A stretch of DNA of 64,000 nt from Lichenicola sp964247735 (GTDB lineage: Bacteria; Pseudomonadota; Alphaproteobacteria; Acetobacterales; Acetobacteraceae): contig CAXTVS010000005.1 in the NCBI GenBank assembly GCA_964247735.1, forward strand, positions 1 to 64,000. The letters are read 5' to 3'. Shown piece after piece: positions 27,272 to 35,513 of the stretch. Position 1 is the first letter of the stretch. Each line of letters begins with the position of its first letter. The position numbers and the translations under genes are program-made. The notes beneath the pieces were generated by a model, which was not told where the DNA came from, ran no database searches, and saw only the letters and a list, made by a program, of their open reading frames with translations.

Positions 27272-28351
27272 ATGCCAGACGAGACCACGAACCAGCCGGA
27301 TGCGAGCCGACCGGATCCGCTGCGGCGCAACCTCGTGTTCGGAGGCGGCATCGCTGCCGGGGTGGCGCTGAGCGGTACGGCGATCGGCACGGCCCGGGCG
27401 GAAGGCCGCACCGACACCGGGCCGGACACGCTGGATGGCCACGCCATGCCGGAGCCGCCGGCCGACAAGAGCGCAGGCCCGGTCAAGCCGGGACGCGGCT
27501 CCACGCTGACCGGCAAGGTGGCCGTGGTGACAGGGGCGGCACGCGGCATCGGCCGGGCGATCGCGGTCGAGATGGCGGCGAACGGTGCCGACGTGGTGGT
27601 GCTCGACATCGCCGCACCGGTCAGCCCGGCGTCCGACGCCGCACCGGCGACGCCGGCGGAACTCGACGAGACGGTGCGCCAGGTCAAGGCGTACGGGCGG
27701 CGCAGCGACGCGATCCGCGCCGACATCCGCGACATCGCCGCCCTCCGCGCCGCCGCCGACAAGGTGGAACAGTCCTACGGCCGGATCGACATCGTGGTGG
27801 CCAACGCCGCCATCCAGCGCTGGAAGCCGCTGCTGGAGATGGAGGACAGCGACTGGCACGACGTGGTCGACAACAACCTGAACGGCACCGCCAACACCAT
27901 ACGCGCCTTCGCGCCGAAGATGGTGGCGCAGAAACGCGGCCGGATCATCGTGCTGTCCTCGATGCAGGGCAAGCACGGCACCAAGGACGCGGCAAGCTAC
28001 TCGGCGTCGAAGTGGGGCATCATCGGGCTGATGAAGTCGGCGGCGATCGAGCTCGGCGAGCACGACATCACCGTCAACGCCCTGATCCCCGGGCTCGTCG
28101 ACACCCCGCTCACCCGCTACGACAAGCGCCTCATTGCCAGCACGGCCGAGGTGACCGGCCACAAGCCGGCCAGCACGCCTACGCCGCAGCAGGCCTGGGA
28201 CGCGCGGGCGCCCACGGTGCCGCTCAAGGTGGCGTGGCTGCAGCCGGAGGACATCTCGCCGGCCGCCGTGTTCCTCGCCTCGGACGCCGCCGCCATGGTG
28301 ACCGGCGCCGAATACGAGGTCACCGGCGGGGACAGCGCCAAGGACATCTGA
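27272..28351 (+). CDS. Short-chain dehydrogenase/reductase with a twin-arginine-like leader
   Basis: Classical SDR oxidoreductase preceded by an unusual N-terminal extension. The cofactor motif TGAARGIG is at 87-94, NAA follows at about 178-180, and the catalytic S230 and the pair Y243/K247 (YSASK) are present. Before the domain, residues 15-44 read DPLRRNLVFGGGIAAGVALS then GTAIGTARA, a twin-arginine-style export leader with an AxA cleavage site. The enzyme may therefore be exported folded with its NAD(P) cofactor. A 40-residue linker follows the leader. The 359-residue length is about 100 more than a bare SDR. Substrate is unknown. It is followed by a PfkB kinase after 150 bases. Confidence 0.87.
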   Translation: MPDETTNQPDASRPDPLRRNLVFGGGIAAGVALSGTAIGTARAEGRTDTGPDTLDGHAMPEPPADKSAGPVKPGRGSTLTGKVAVVTGAARGIGRAIAVEMAANGADVVVLDIAAPVSPASDAAPATPAELDETVRQVKAYGRRSDAIRADIRDIAALRAAADKVEQSYGRIDIVVANAAIQRWKPLLEMEDSDWHDVVDNNLNGTANTIRAFAPKMVAQKRGRIIVLSSMQGKHGTKDAASYSASKWGIIGLMKSAAIELGEHDITVNALIPGLVDTPLTRYDKRLIASTAEVTGHKPASTPTPQQAWDARAPTVPLKVAWLQPEDISPAAVFLASDAAAMVTGAEYEVTGGDSAKDI

Positions 28352-28501
28352 CGCGACGATCGCCCGGACCGCGGGCACCGCTCGGCGGCGGTCGCACCGC
28401 CAGAGGGAGATCCGCGGTTCTCCTGGGGGCGAGGCATCGGCTCGGCTGGCATCCTGCTGGCACCGCTGGCATGGTGAGCACAACGACCCCGGGGCCCGCC
28501 A

Positions 28502-29458
28502 ATGGCATTCCTGTCCTGCTCGACGCTGATCGCGACCGTGTGCATGAACCCGACCATCGACGTCGCGGTGCAGACGCAGCGGGTCAGGCCGACGCACAAG
28601 CTGCGCACCTTCAGCGACCGCGAGGACGCCGGCGGCGGCGGCATCAACGTGGCGCGGGTGGTGCAGGCGTTGGGTGGTCGGTCCCGGGCGCTGGTGCTGA
28701 CCGGCGGCTCGACCGGGCGGCTGCTGGAGGAGCTGCTGGAGGAGGACGGTATCCCCTACCAGGCACTCAGGATCGGCGGCCGCACGCGTACCAGCCACAG
28801 CGTCACCGATGCGCTAGCGAACGAGGAGTACCGCTTCGTCGCCCAGGGGCCGACGGTGCGCGATCCGGAGTGGCAGGAGATGCTGGGGCTGGTGTCGCAG
28901 GTGGATGCAGGCTGGCTGGTCGCCAGCGGCAGCCTGCCGCCCGGAGTGCCGTCGGAGTTCTACGCCCGTCTCGGCGCGGTGGCGCGAGAGCGTGCCATGC
29001 CGTTCGTGCTGGACTCGTCCGGCCCGGCGCTGACGGCCGGCCTCTCGCATGGGTCGGTGTTCCTGCTCAAGTCGAGCCTGACCGAGCTGGAGATGATCGC
29101 AGGCCGTGCGCTGCCGACGCGCGAGGACCAGGAGGAGGCGGCGGCGGAGCTGGTGCATGGCGGCCAGGCCGGGATGGTGGCGCTGACGCTGGGCGAGAAC
29201 GGGGCGATGCTGATGCTGCCCGAGGGCCCGCTGTGGCTGCCGGCGCTCAACGTGGTGGTCAACGGCACCACCGGCGCCGGCGACAGCTTCCTGGCCGGCA
29301 TGGTGATGGCGCTGGCCGAGGGCCGCAGCGCGCCGGACGCGTTCGCCTGGGGGGTGGCCACCGGGGCGGCGGCGGTGACGGCCCTCGGCACGGCGCGGCC
29401 GGAGCGGATCACGGTGGAGCGGCTGCGCGGCCTGGTGATCGGGCCGGTGCCGGCCTGA
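28502..29458 (+). CDS. PfkB-family sugar kinase (1-/6-phosphofructokinase-like)
   Basis: Ribokinase-fold kinase of the PfkB/FruK/LacC branch, expected to phosphorylate a fructose or tagatose phosphate. Signature 1 is DREDAGGGGINVARVVQALG at about 39-58. Signature 2, with the catalytic base, is NGTTGAGDSFLAGMVMALAE, placing the catalytic Asp at residue 261. The opening IATVCMNPTIDVAVQT is typical for Pfk-2 and FruK. Length is 318 residues, from ATG 28502. It sits after a dehydrogenase and a GH15 glucosidase on the same strand, so a sugar-use cluster is plausible. No PTS genes are visible, which makes an E. coli Pfk-2-like glycolytic role more likely than FruK, but this is inference. Confidence 0.88.
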   Translation: MAFLSCSTLIATVCMNPTIDVAVQTQRVRPTHKLRTFSDREDAGGGGINVARVVQALGGRSRALVLTGGSTGRLLEELLEEDGIPYQALRIGGRTRTSHSVTDALANEEYRFVAQGPTVRDPEWQEMLGLVSQVDAGWLVASGSLPPGVPSEFYARLGAVARERAMPFVLDSSGPALTAGLSHGSVFLLKSSLTELEMIAGRALPTREDQEEAAAELVHGGQAGMVALTLGENGAMLMLPEGPLWLPALNVVVNGTTGAGDSFLAGMVMALAEGRSAPDAFAWGVATGAAAVTALGTARPERITVERLRGLVIGPVPA

Positions 29459-29486
29459 GCGGCTCTCGTCCGGCACGGGCCGGGTA

Positions 29487-30101
29487 ATGGCGGGAGCCTC
29501 GCTGCTGCCATTCCTGCTGTTCGCGCTGGTCGCCTCCGCGACGCCAGGGCCGAACAACGCGGTGGTGATGGCGACCGCGGCGACGCACGGGCTACGTGCC
29601 GCCCTGCCCGCGGTGCTCGGCGTCAGCCTGGGGTTCGGCGTCATGGTTGCGGTGGTCGGGAGCGGCTTGGCCGGTGCGCTGGCAGCGCATCCGCTGCTGC
29701 ACGCGGCGCTGCGCTGGCTGGGGGCTGCCTGGCTGCTAGTGCTGGCGTGGCGGATCGCGGGGGCCGGCGGCCCGTCGCCGTCGGGCTCCGGGACCGCCGC
29801 CCGGCCGGGCTGGTGGCGCAGCTTCTGGGGCATGTGCGGGTTCCAGTGGGTGAACCCGAAGGCGTGGATCCTGGCGGTGGCGACGGCCGCCACCTACACG
29901 GCGCCGGGCGGCGGGCTGCGTGCCCAGGTGCTGGTGCTGGCGGCGCTGTTCGTGCTGGTCAGCCTGCCCTGCCTGGGAAGCTGGGCGCTGCTGGGAGCGG
30001 GCACCGGGCGGTGGCTGTCGTCGCCGGCGCGGCTGCGGCGGTTCAACCTCGCGATGGGGCTGTTGCTGGCGGGTTCGGTGGTGCCGGCGATGCTAGAGTA
30101 G
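29487..30101 (+). CDS. LysE/RhtB family translocator
   Basis: Inner-membrane exporter of the LysE superfamily (amino acids or related metabolites). The 204-residue protein has about six hydrophobic spans. It starts LLPFLLFALVASATPGPNNA, with the conserved TPGPN motif at about 19-23, followed by GVSLGFGVMVAVVGSGL, WRIAGAGG at the cytosolic loop, and FQWVNPKAWILAVATAATYT, the second family signature (NPK). It begins 28 bases after the PfkB gene. Its exported substrate is unknown. The stop lies at the border of the compositionally different islet that follows. Confidence 0.88.
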   Translation: MAGASLLPFLLFALVASATPGPNNAVVMATAATHGLRAALPAVLGVSLGFGVMVAVVGSGLAGALAAHPLLHAALRWLGAAWLLVLAWRIAGAGGPSPSGSGTAARPGWWRSFWGMCGFQWVNPKAWILAVATAATYTAPGGGLRAQVLVLAALFVLVSLPCLGSWALLGAGTGRWLSSPARLRRFNLAMGLLLAGSVVPAMLE

Positions 30102-30438
30102 GTCGTCCAGTGACTGCCGTACTACTCGACGGGCGCCCTACATAGCCGGATGCGCTGGAAACAGATCTCAAGATGACTATGGATCTACTGCGGATCGCAC
30201 TAGAAGGATCCGGAAAGGGACCCGATGATTTGCGCCGACGTCACGAAGTTTCGGCGTGATTGCCGCGCACAACGAAAGTTGGCATTCTGCCAACACCGCC
30301 ACTGCTTCGTGCGCCACTTCCGCGGATCAGCTTGCGTTATAACGCTGCCGAAGGTGTCGGGATCTTCCCCGTTGTTGTATTGGAGGAACGATCCCGCGGC
30401 CGGATCATTGTCGCCTGCACGCGACCCGAGGTTGGGCG
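30102..30438. other. AT-richer intergenic region before the LysM gene
   Basis: This 337-base stretch is clearly lower in GC (about 55% by eye) than its surroundings and has no recognisable gene. Short frames exist (28 codons from ATG 30173; 60 codons from TTG 30260 ending in an ATGA overlap with the LysM start), but neither resembles a known protein. It contains a perfect inverted repeat at 30278-30294. Acquired or decayed DNA is likely. Confidence 0.5.
30278..30294. repeat. Perfect inverted repeat GTTGGCA-TTC-TGCCAAC
   Basis: Seven-base arms (30278-30284 and 30288-30294) around a three-base centre, 145 bases upstream of the LysM gene. It could be an operator for a dimeric regulator or a hairpin; there is no T-run for a terminator. 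Confidence 0.5.
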
Positions 30439-31529
30439 ATGACCGAGACAGTGCGCCTCGGAGACAGCTTCTTCAGCCTCCCCGAGCGCATGCTGGGGAC
30501 GGTTCGCGATGGCCGGAGGTCGAGCAGGCGAACCGACTGCCGGACCCGTGGCTGCTTCTCCTCGACCAGCAGGTCCGTGCGCCTCGGGCGGCCAGCCACA
30601 CCGTCCCGCTCGCGGTGACCGCGTCGGCTTCGAACAACGGCGTGCGGCCGCTCGGGTCGGGAGGTGCGAAGCCCGCGCCGGGACGAGGGAACGCCAATGC
30701 GCGTGGGACCAAGCCCGCGCTCATACCGGCTCACAGCTACGTCTTCGTCGTCGTGGATGAGGTCAACCCGCTCCGCGGCAAGGTCATCCGCCGCGTCATC
30801 ACGAGCTCCAAGCTCGCGGCGGAGGTCGCCGGCCGGATCGGAAAGCCGGTCCAGCTCTTCCCGGATCCCGAGTGCTTCGGCTTCAGCGCAAGCGATCCGG
30901 GCTCGACACTGCCGCTCGGCCGCCACGCGCAAGGCATGAAACCCAGCCCATACCAATCCGCGTCACGCAGGCAGCCGCTCGGCGCCCGGCGGTTCGCGGG
31001 ACGACCGTTCTGGATCGACGAGGCCAAGGCGCGTGCGGCGGGTGCTACGATCCACGAGACGCCGGAGGTGGTATCGGACCTCGAACGCATCCTTGCCAAG
31101 ACGAGACAATCCGCCGGGCGTGCCCAGCTCCAGGGCATCATCAACATGGTGCGCCAGGACCGGGAGGTCCTGCTGCATGGCGCGGTTCCGCCCGCGGCGG
31201 TGAAGGGCGCGCTGGCGATCGGCACGACGCGGGTCCTGCAGGGTGTGCAGATCATCGGCTTCGTGATGTCCGCGGTCAGTCTCGAGCACGCCGCGCAGCG
31301 TTCGTTCGATCGGCATTTCGTCCGCCCGCTTGACGCCAAGACGGTGCGTCAGGCGGGCGGGTGGATGGCTGGGTGGGCCGGCATGAGGCTGGGCGCGCTC
31401 GGCGGCGCCGCGCTGGGCATCGAGTCGGGATCGGGTGCGGTGCTCACTGCCGCAGTGGGAGACGTCGACGGTGGGCTCGCCGGCTGTTTCGGCTTCGGCT
31501 GGATCGCGGATCACGTCGAGGTGCACTGA
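30439..31529 (+). pseudogene. LysM-domain/glycine-zipper protein interrupted by a one-base frameshift
   Basis: Starts at ATG 30439: MTETVRLGDSFFSLPERMLG, the first half of a LysM (cell-wall-binding) module. Just after the G-run at 30495-30498 the module continues in the -1 frame as GDGSRWPEVEQANRLPDPW then LLLLDQQVRAP. One extra G would join the halves into one LysM domain of normal length. The downstream frame runs to 31529. The middle (about 120-260) has HSYVFVVVDEVNPLRGKVIR and RPFWIDEAKARAAGATIHE. The C-terminus has a strong glycine zipper (GGWMAGWAGMRLGALGGAAL, then TAAVGDVDGGLAGCFGFGWI), as in membrane-inserting effectors. Cause may be mutation, sequencing error or programmed slippage. 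An effector role is inference; no secretion genes are in view. Confidence 0.65.
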
Positions 31530-31530
31530 G

Positions 31531-31860
31531 ATGGACGACATGCCCCCGCCCTGGATCGCGTTGCCCGGGCTGGCCGCCGACGATCCCGCGAACCAGGGAG
31601 CCGCCGAAACCTTGGTCGCCCTCAACTGGCTGCCGTTCTGGCAGTCCCTCGGCCCCGCCGAAAAGGCGCGCTACCTCGACCGCTGGTCTGCTTCGCCGGA
31701 ATGGCGCGAGGCGATCGCGCTCCGCTACGACCACGAGGGATTCGACGCCGAGGCCGACGCGCGCGAGGCAAAAGAGTGGGCGCACGCACGGCGGCAGGCG
31801 GCAGCATCGGCCGGGAAACGCTCGCTGTGGGTCCGGCTCAAGGGCGGCGGCTCGCAATGA
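31531..31860 (+). CDS. Small protein coupled to the LysM/glycine-zipper gene (possible cognate partner)
   Basis: A 109-residue soluble protein of unknown family. Its ATG lies one base after the TGA of the LysM gene, so translation is probably coupled. The first part is acidic and proline-rich (DDMPPPWIALPGLAADDPAN). The centre is helical and aromatic (LVALNWLPFWQSLGPAEK, RYLDRWSASPEWREAIALRY) and the tail is basic. There is no signal peptide or membrane span. A small soluble gene directly behind a possible effector is the arrangement expected of an immunity or chaperone protein, but nothing in the sequence proves it. The next 148 bases up to nadC show no gene. Confidence 0.6.
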   Translation: MDDMPPPWIALPGLAADDPANQGAAETLVALNWLPFWQSLGPAEKARYLDRWSASPEWREAIALRYDHEGFDAEADAREAKEWAHARRQAAASAGKRSLWVRLKGGGSQ

Positions 31861-32008
31861 CGGCGGTCCGACGCGACGCCGTTCCAAGGCGCGGGCGACC
31901 ACTGGCTGAGCGCCCAGCGAGCGTGGGACGAGCCGCGTCGCAGGATGGGCGGACGACCGGAGCACGCCGCTGCCGGCGGGTCGGCTGCCAGGCGCGGTTC
32001 CCAAGCCG

Positions 32009-32854
32009 TCAGCCGTCGTAGTCGAGTCCGATGTCCAGCACGGCGACGGAATGGGTCAGCCAGCCAATCGAGATCAGGTCCACGCCGGTCTCGGCCAACG
32101 CCGGGGCGGTCTCGGGGGTGACGCGGCCGGACGCCTCGGTGATGGCGCGGCCGGCGACCATCCGCACCGCCTCGCGCAGGGCGGGCGGGGCCATGTTGTC
32201 GAGCAGCACGGCGTCGATGCCGACCGACAGCGCCTCCTCGAGCTGGGCCATGGTATCCACCTCGACCTCGATCTTGACCAGGTGGCCGACGGCGCGACGG
32301 GCGCGCTCGATGGCAATGCGGACGCCGCCGGCGATGGCGATGTGGTTGTCCTTGATCAGCACCGCGTCGTCGAGGCCGAACCGGTGGTTCGAGCCGCCGC
32401 CGACGCGGACCGCGTACTTCTGCAGCGCGCGCAGGCCGGGAATGGTCTTGCGGGTTTCGCAGATGCGGGCGTCGGTGCCGGCGACGGCGCGGACGATGCG
32501 GTTGGTGGCAGACGCGATGCCGCTCAGGTGCGACAGGTAGTTCAGCGCCACCCGCTCGCCGATCAGCACGCCGCGTGCGGGGCCGGACACGGTGGCGATG
32601 CGGTCGCCGGGGGCGATCGCGGTGCCGTCCGGGCGGTGGACGCTGAACTGGAGGCGCGGGTCGACCAGGGCGAAGGCGAGCCGGGCCAGGTCGAGGCCGG
32701 CGACCACGCCGGGCTCGCGGGCCTGCAGCACGCAGCGGGTGAGAAGGTCGGCGGGGACGATGGCGTCGGTGGTGATGTCGCCGGCGCGGCCGAGATCCTC
32801 CAGCAGGGCCGCGCGGACCTGCGGCTCCAGCATCAGGTCCGGGAGCGGGCTCAC
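32009..32854 (-). CDS. nadC: Nicotinate-nucleotide pyrophosphorylase (carboxylating)
   Basis: Quinolinate phosphoribosyltransferase, the third step of de novo NAD synthesis (quinolinate plus PRPP to nicotinate mononucleotide). The 281-residue product shows ALLEDLGRAGDITTDAIVP, ALNYLSHLSGIASATNRIV, CETRKTIPGLRALQKYAVRV, and GGSNHRFGLDDAVLIKDNH, the QPRTase active-site core. It ends DLISIGWLTHSVAVLDIGLD. The GTG start (32852-32854) overlaps the nadB stop in a GTGA junction; an ATG seven codons later is the alternative. It is the last gene of nadA-nadB-nadC and is therefore expected to share the NadQ-controlled nadA promoter. Confidence 0.96.
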   Translation of the reverse strand: MSPLPDLMLEPQVRAALLEDLGRAGDITTDAIVPADLLTRCVLQAREPGVVAGLDLARLAFALVDPRLQFSVHRPDGTAIAPGDRIATVSGPARGVLIGERVALNYLSHLSGIASATNRIVRAVAGTDARICETRKTIPGLRALQKYAVRVGGGSNHRFGLDDAVLIKDNHIAIAGGVRIAIERARRAVGHLVKIEVEVDTMAQLEEALSVGIDAVLLDNMAPPALREAVRMVAGRAITEASGRVTPETAPALAETGVDLISIGWLTHSVAVLDIGLDYDG

Positions 32855-34383
32855 GAAGCGAGCCTGCGGGCCGGGACGGCGGCGGCGCGGGACAGGGCCT
32901 CGGTCATGGTCAGGCTGGTGCGGGTGGGCACGGGGTCGCGGTTCGGGTGGTCGGTGCGGAAGTGGCCGCCGCGGCTTTCGGTGCGGTCGTGGGCGGCGAC
33001 GCACATCATCAGCCCGACCAGGGCAGCATCGTCGGTGGGTGCCTGCGGCGCCAGGATGGCGATGGCGGCCTGGAGGCCGGCTGCGTCGCGCAGCACGCCG
33101 GCGGAGCGGGACATCGCCTGGCGCACGATGGACAGGGTCTCGCCGCGGGGCGCGGTGACAGCATTGGGCAGGAGGCGCGAGCCAGGGGTCGGCACGGGTG
33201 CTGCGGCCACGGTGCGGGCGACGGCGATGGCGCCGGCGGCGGCCTCCAGCAGGGAGTTGCTGGCAAGACGGTTGGCGCCGTGCAGGCCGGTGCAGGCGAC
33301 CTCGCCGCAGGCGTAGAGCCCGGGCACGGAGCTGCGTCCGTCGGCGTCCACCAGCACGCCGCCCATGTGGTAGTGCGCCGCCGGGCGGACCGGGATCGGC
33401 ATGGTGGCAGGGTCGATACCCCGCGCGCGGCAGGCGGCGTCGATGCCGGGGAAGCGGGCGGCGAAGCGGGGTCCGAGCACGGTGCGGGCGTCGAGGAACA
33501 CGCGGTGGCCGGCGGCGAGGTGGTGCCACACGGCGCGCGACACCACGTCGCGCGGGACCAGCTCGTCGGTGAAGCGGGCGCCGGTCTCGTCGATCAGCGT
33601 GGCGCCCTCGCCGCGCACCGCCTCGCTGACCAGGGGCAGCGGTGCGGAGGCGATGGTGTCGACGGCGGCGAGTGCCGTGGGGTGGAACTGCACGAACTCC
33701 ATCTCGCCGAGGCGGGCGCCGGCGCGGGCGGCGGCGGCGAGGCCGGTGCCGGTGGCGCCGAGCGGGTTGGTGGTGTCGCGGAACAGGCCGCCGACGCCGC
33801 CGGTGGCCAGGATCAGCCGGCCGGTCGGCAGCAGCACCCGCTCGCCGTCCAGCCGCAGGACCGCGCCCCGGACCGGGCCGCCCTCCCCGTCGGTGGCAAT
33901 CCCGATGAACAGGGCGCGTTCGATCACCGTGATGGACGGGGTGGCGCGGACGGCCTCGGACAGGGCGCGGACGATCTCCGCGCCGGTGGCGTCGCCGGCG
34001 GCGTGGACGATGCGGCGGCGGGAATGCGCGGCCTCCAGGCCGGTGGCGAGGCTGCCGTCGGCGGCGCGGTCGAAGCGGACGCCATACTGCGACAGGAGGG
34101 CAATCACCGCCGGGCCGGCCTCGGCGATGGCGCGGGCGGTGGTGGCATCGCACAGGCCGTCGCCGGCGGCCAGGGTGTCGGCCAGGTGCAGCGACGGGCT
34201 GTCGTCGGCGCCGATCGCGGCGGCGATGCCACCCTGGGCCCAGGCGCTCGAGCCCTCCGCGCCGAGCGGGGCGCGGGTGACCAGCACGCAAGGAGCGGGT
34301 GACAGCCGGAGGGCACACAGCAGCCCGGCGAGGCCGGCACCGACGATGACGGGACGTCCGGCGAGATCAGTCAGGGTGGTCAT
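32851..34383 (-). CDS. nadB: L-aspartate oxidase
   Basis: FAD enzyme that oxidises L-aspartate to iminoaspartate, the first step of de novo NAD synthesis. The 510-residue product has the FAD Rossmann motif VIVGAGLAGLLCALRL near the N-terminus, SSAWAQGGIAAAIGADDSP, HAAGDATGAEIV, GEMEFVQFHPTAL, and HYHMGGVLVDADGRSSVPGL with GLHGANRLASNSLLEA, the succinate-dehydrogenase-like flavoprotein set. nadA is 39 bases upstream and nadC overlaps its stop by 4 bases, so the three form one operon. Minor oddity: the helical C-terminal domain appears slightly short after residue 430, though no key motif is missing. Confidence 0.96.
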   Translation of the reverse strand: MTTLTDLAGRPVIVGAGLAGLLCALRLSPAPCVLVTRAPLGAEGSSAWAQGGIAAAIGADDSPSLHLADTLAAGDGLCDATTARAIAEAGPAVIALLSQYGVRFDRAADGSLATGLEAAHSRRRIVHAAGDATGAEIVRALSEAVRATPSITVIERALFIGIATDGEGGPVRGAVLRLDGERVLLPTGRLILATGGVGGLFRDTTNPLGATGTGLAAAARAGARLGEMEFVQFHPTALAAVDTIASAPLPLVSEAVRGEGATLIDETGARFTDELVPRDVVSRAVWHHLAAGHRVFLDARTVLGPRFAARFPGIDAACRARGIDPATMPIPVRPAAHYHMGGVLVDADGRSSVPGLYACGEVACTGLHGANRLASNSLLEAAAGAIAVARTVAAAPVPTPGSRLLPNAVTAPRGETLSIVRQAMSRSAGVLRDAAGLQAAIAILAPQAPTDDAALVGLMMCVAAHDRTESRGGHFRTDHPNRDPVPTRTSLTMTEALSRAAAVPARRLAS

Positions 34384-34422
34384 GGGATTGATCCTCGGGC
34401 GAGGCGGGCGGTCGCCTCGCGG

Positions 34423-35397
34423 TTACGCGGCGAGCATGCGCTCGACGGCCTGACGGGCGCGGGCGGCCAGGTGCGGCTCGATGGTGACCTCGGTGGTCAG
34501 GGTTTCGAGGCAGCGGCGCAGCGACGGCAGGGTGATGCGCTTCATGTGCGGGCACAGGTTGCACGGGCGGATGAACTCGACCTCCGGGTGCTGCACCGCG
34601 AGGTTGTCGCTCATCGAGCACTCGGTGATCAGCACCACGCGGCTGGCCTTGCCGCTGGCGACGTAGTCGGACATGTGCGCGGTGGAGCCGGAGAAGTCCG
34701 CTTCCGCCACCACCTCCGGCGGGCACTCGGGATGGGCCAGCACCACCACGCCGGGGTGCTCGGCCCGGATGCGCCGGATCTCGTCCGGGGTGAAGCGCTC
34801 GTGCACCTCGCAGTGGCCGGCCCAGGTGATCATGGTGATGCCGGTCTCGTTGGCGATGTTCTGCGCCAGGTACTCGTCCGGGATCATGATGACGCGGTCG
34901 GTGCCGAGGCCCTCGACGATGCGGCGGGCGTTGCCGGAGGTACAGCACAGGTCGCTTTCCGCCTTCACCGCGGCCGAGGTGTTGACGTAGGTGACCACCG
35001 GGACGCCGGGATAGCGCTGGCGGAGCAGGCGCACGTCGGCGGCGGTGATGGAGTCCGCCAGCGAGCAGCCGGCGCGCATGTCCGGCATCAGCACCCGCTT
35101 GGACGGGTTCAGCAGCTTGGCGGTCTCGGCCATGAAGTGCACGCCGGCCATCACGATGACGTCGGCGTCGACGTGCTGCGCTTCCCGGGCCAGCGCCAGG
35201 CTGTCGCCGACGATGTCGGACACGCAGTGGAAGATCTCGGGGGTCTGGTAGTTGTGCGCCAGGATGACGGCGTTGTGCCGGCGCTTGAGCTCCAGGATCG
35301 CGTCGATGTCGTCGGTGAAGCCGGCCCACTCGGCCGGGGGGATCACGCGCCGGACCCGGTCGTAGAGCGGGGCAACGTGGGTCAGGGCATCCAGCAT
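34423..35397 (-). CDS. nadA: Quinolinate synthase A
   Basis: [4Fe-4S] enzyme that condenses iminoaspartate with dihydroxyacetone phosphate to quinolinate. The 324-residue product has AVILAHNYQTPEIFHCVSD, VIVMAGVHFMAETAKLLNP, and the three cluster cysteines in MRAGCSLAD, CCTSGNARR and RPCNLCPHMKRI. The ATG at 35395-35397 is preceded by AGGAAA 11 bases upstream. A TTG at 35421 would add eight residues, but it falls inside the candidate operator, so the ATG is preferred. It is the first gene of nadABC. Its promoter (TATACT on the minus strand at 35426-35431) is overlapped by a 17-base palindrome, as expected for NadQ repression. Confidence 0.96.
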   Translation of the reverse strand: MLDALTHVAPLYDRVRRVIPPAEWAGFTDDIDAILELKRRHNAVILAHNYQTPEIFHCVSDIVGDSLALAREAQHVDADVIVMAGVHFMAETAKLLNPSKRVLMPDMRAGCSLADSITAADVRLLRQRYPGVPVVTYVNTSAAVKAESDLCCTSGNARRIVEGLGTDRVIMIPDEYLAQNIANETGITMITWAGHCEVHERFTPDEIRRIRAEHPGVVVLAHPECPPEVVAEADFSGSTAHMSDYVASGKASRVVLITECSMSDNLAVQHPEVEFIRPCNLCPHMKRITLPSLRRCLETLTTEVTIEPHLAARARQAVERMLAA

Positions 35398-35413
35398 CGG
35401 GCGACGTTTCCTA

Positions 35414-35430
35414 ATTCTCAACTTGAGTAT
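35414..35430. promoter_or_regulatory. Candidate NadQ operator overlapping the nadA -10 element
   Basis: ATTCTCAA-C-TTGAGTAT is a 17-base near-perfect palindrome (15 of 16 arm positions symmetric by half-site). On the minus strand it includes most of the -10-like hexamer TATACT (35426-35431), 17 bases before the nadA ATG. A repressor bound here would block the promoter. The gene for a NadQ-type regulator lies 0.6 kb away. The assignment to NadQ is inference. Confidence 0.6.
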
Positions 35431-35513
35431 AAGGGAGGCCTGAAAGAAGGCGCCGAAGCGCCCGCCTCCATATGCTGGGGATTACCGGGGGTTCGTCAAG
35501 GGGCGGACGCGCG

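Noticed and set aside
28380..28440. Hairpin GGCGGT-CGC-ACCGCC after the dehydrogenase gene as a terminator
   Set aside because: Short stem without a T-run in DNA where such stems are frequent by chance.
25787..28798. Open frame of about 1000 codons antisense to the GH15 and dehydrogenase genes
   Set aside because: Low-complexity basic product, no domain, and full overlap with well-supported genes on the other strand.
30260..30442. 60-codon frame ending in an ATGA overlap with the LysM gene
   Set aside because: TTG start, no clear ribosome site and no recognisable features; kept only as a remark on the intergenic region.
32009..34318. Long frame joining nadC to the region antisense-like to nadB
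   Set aside because: Only its last 281 codons are nadC; the rest is Arg/Pro-rich noise overlapping nadB in another frame.
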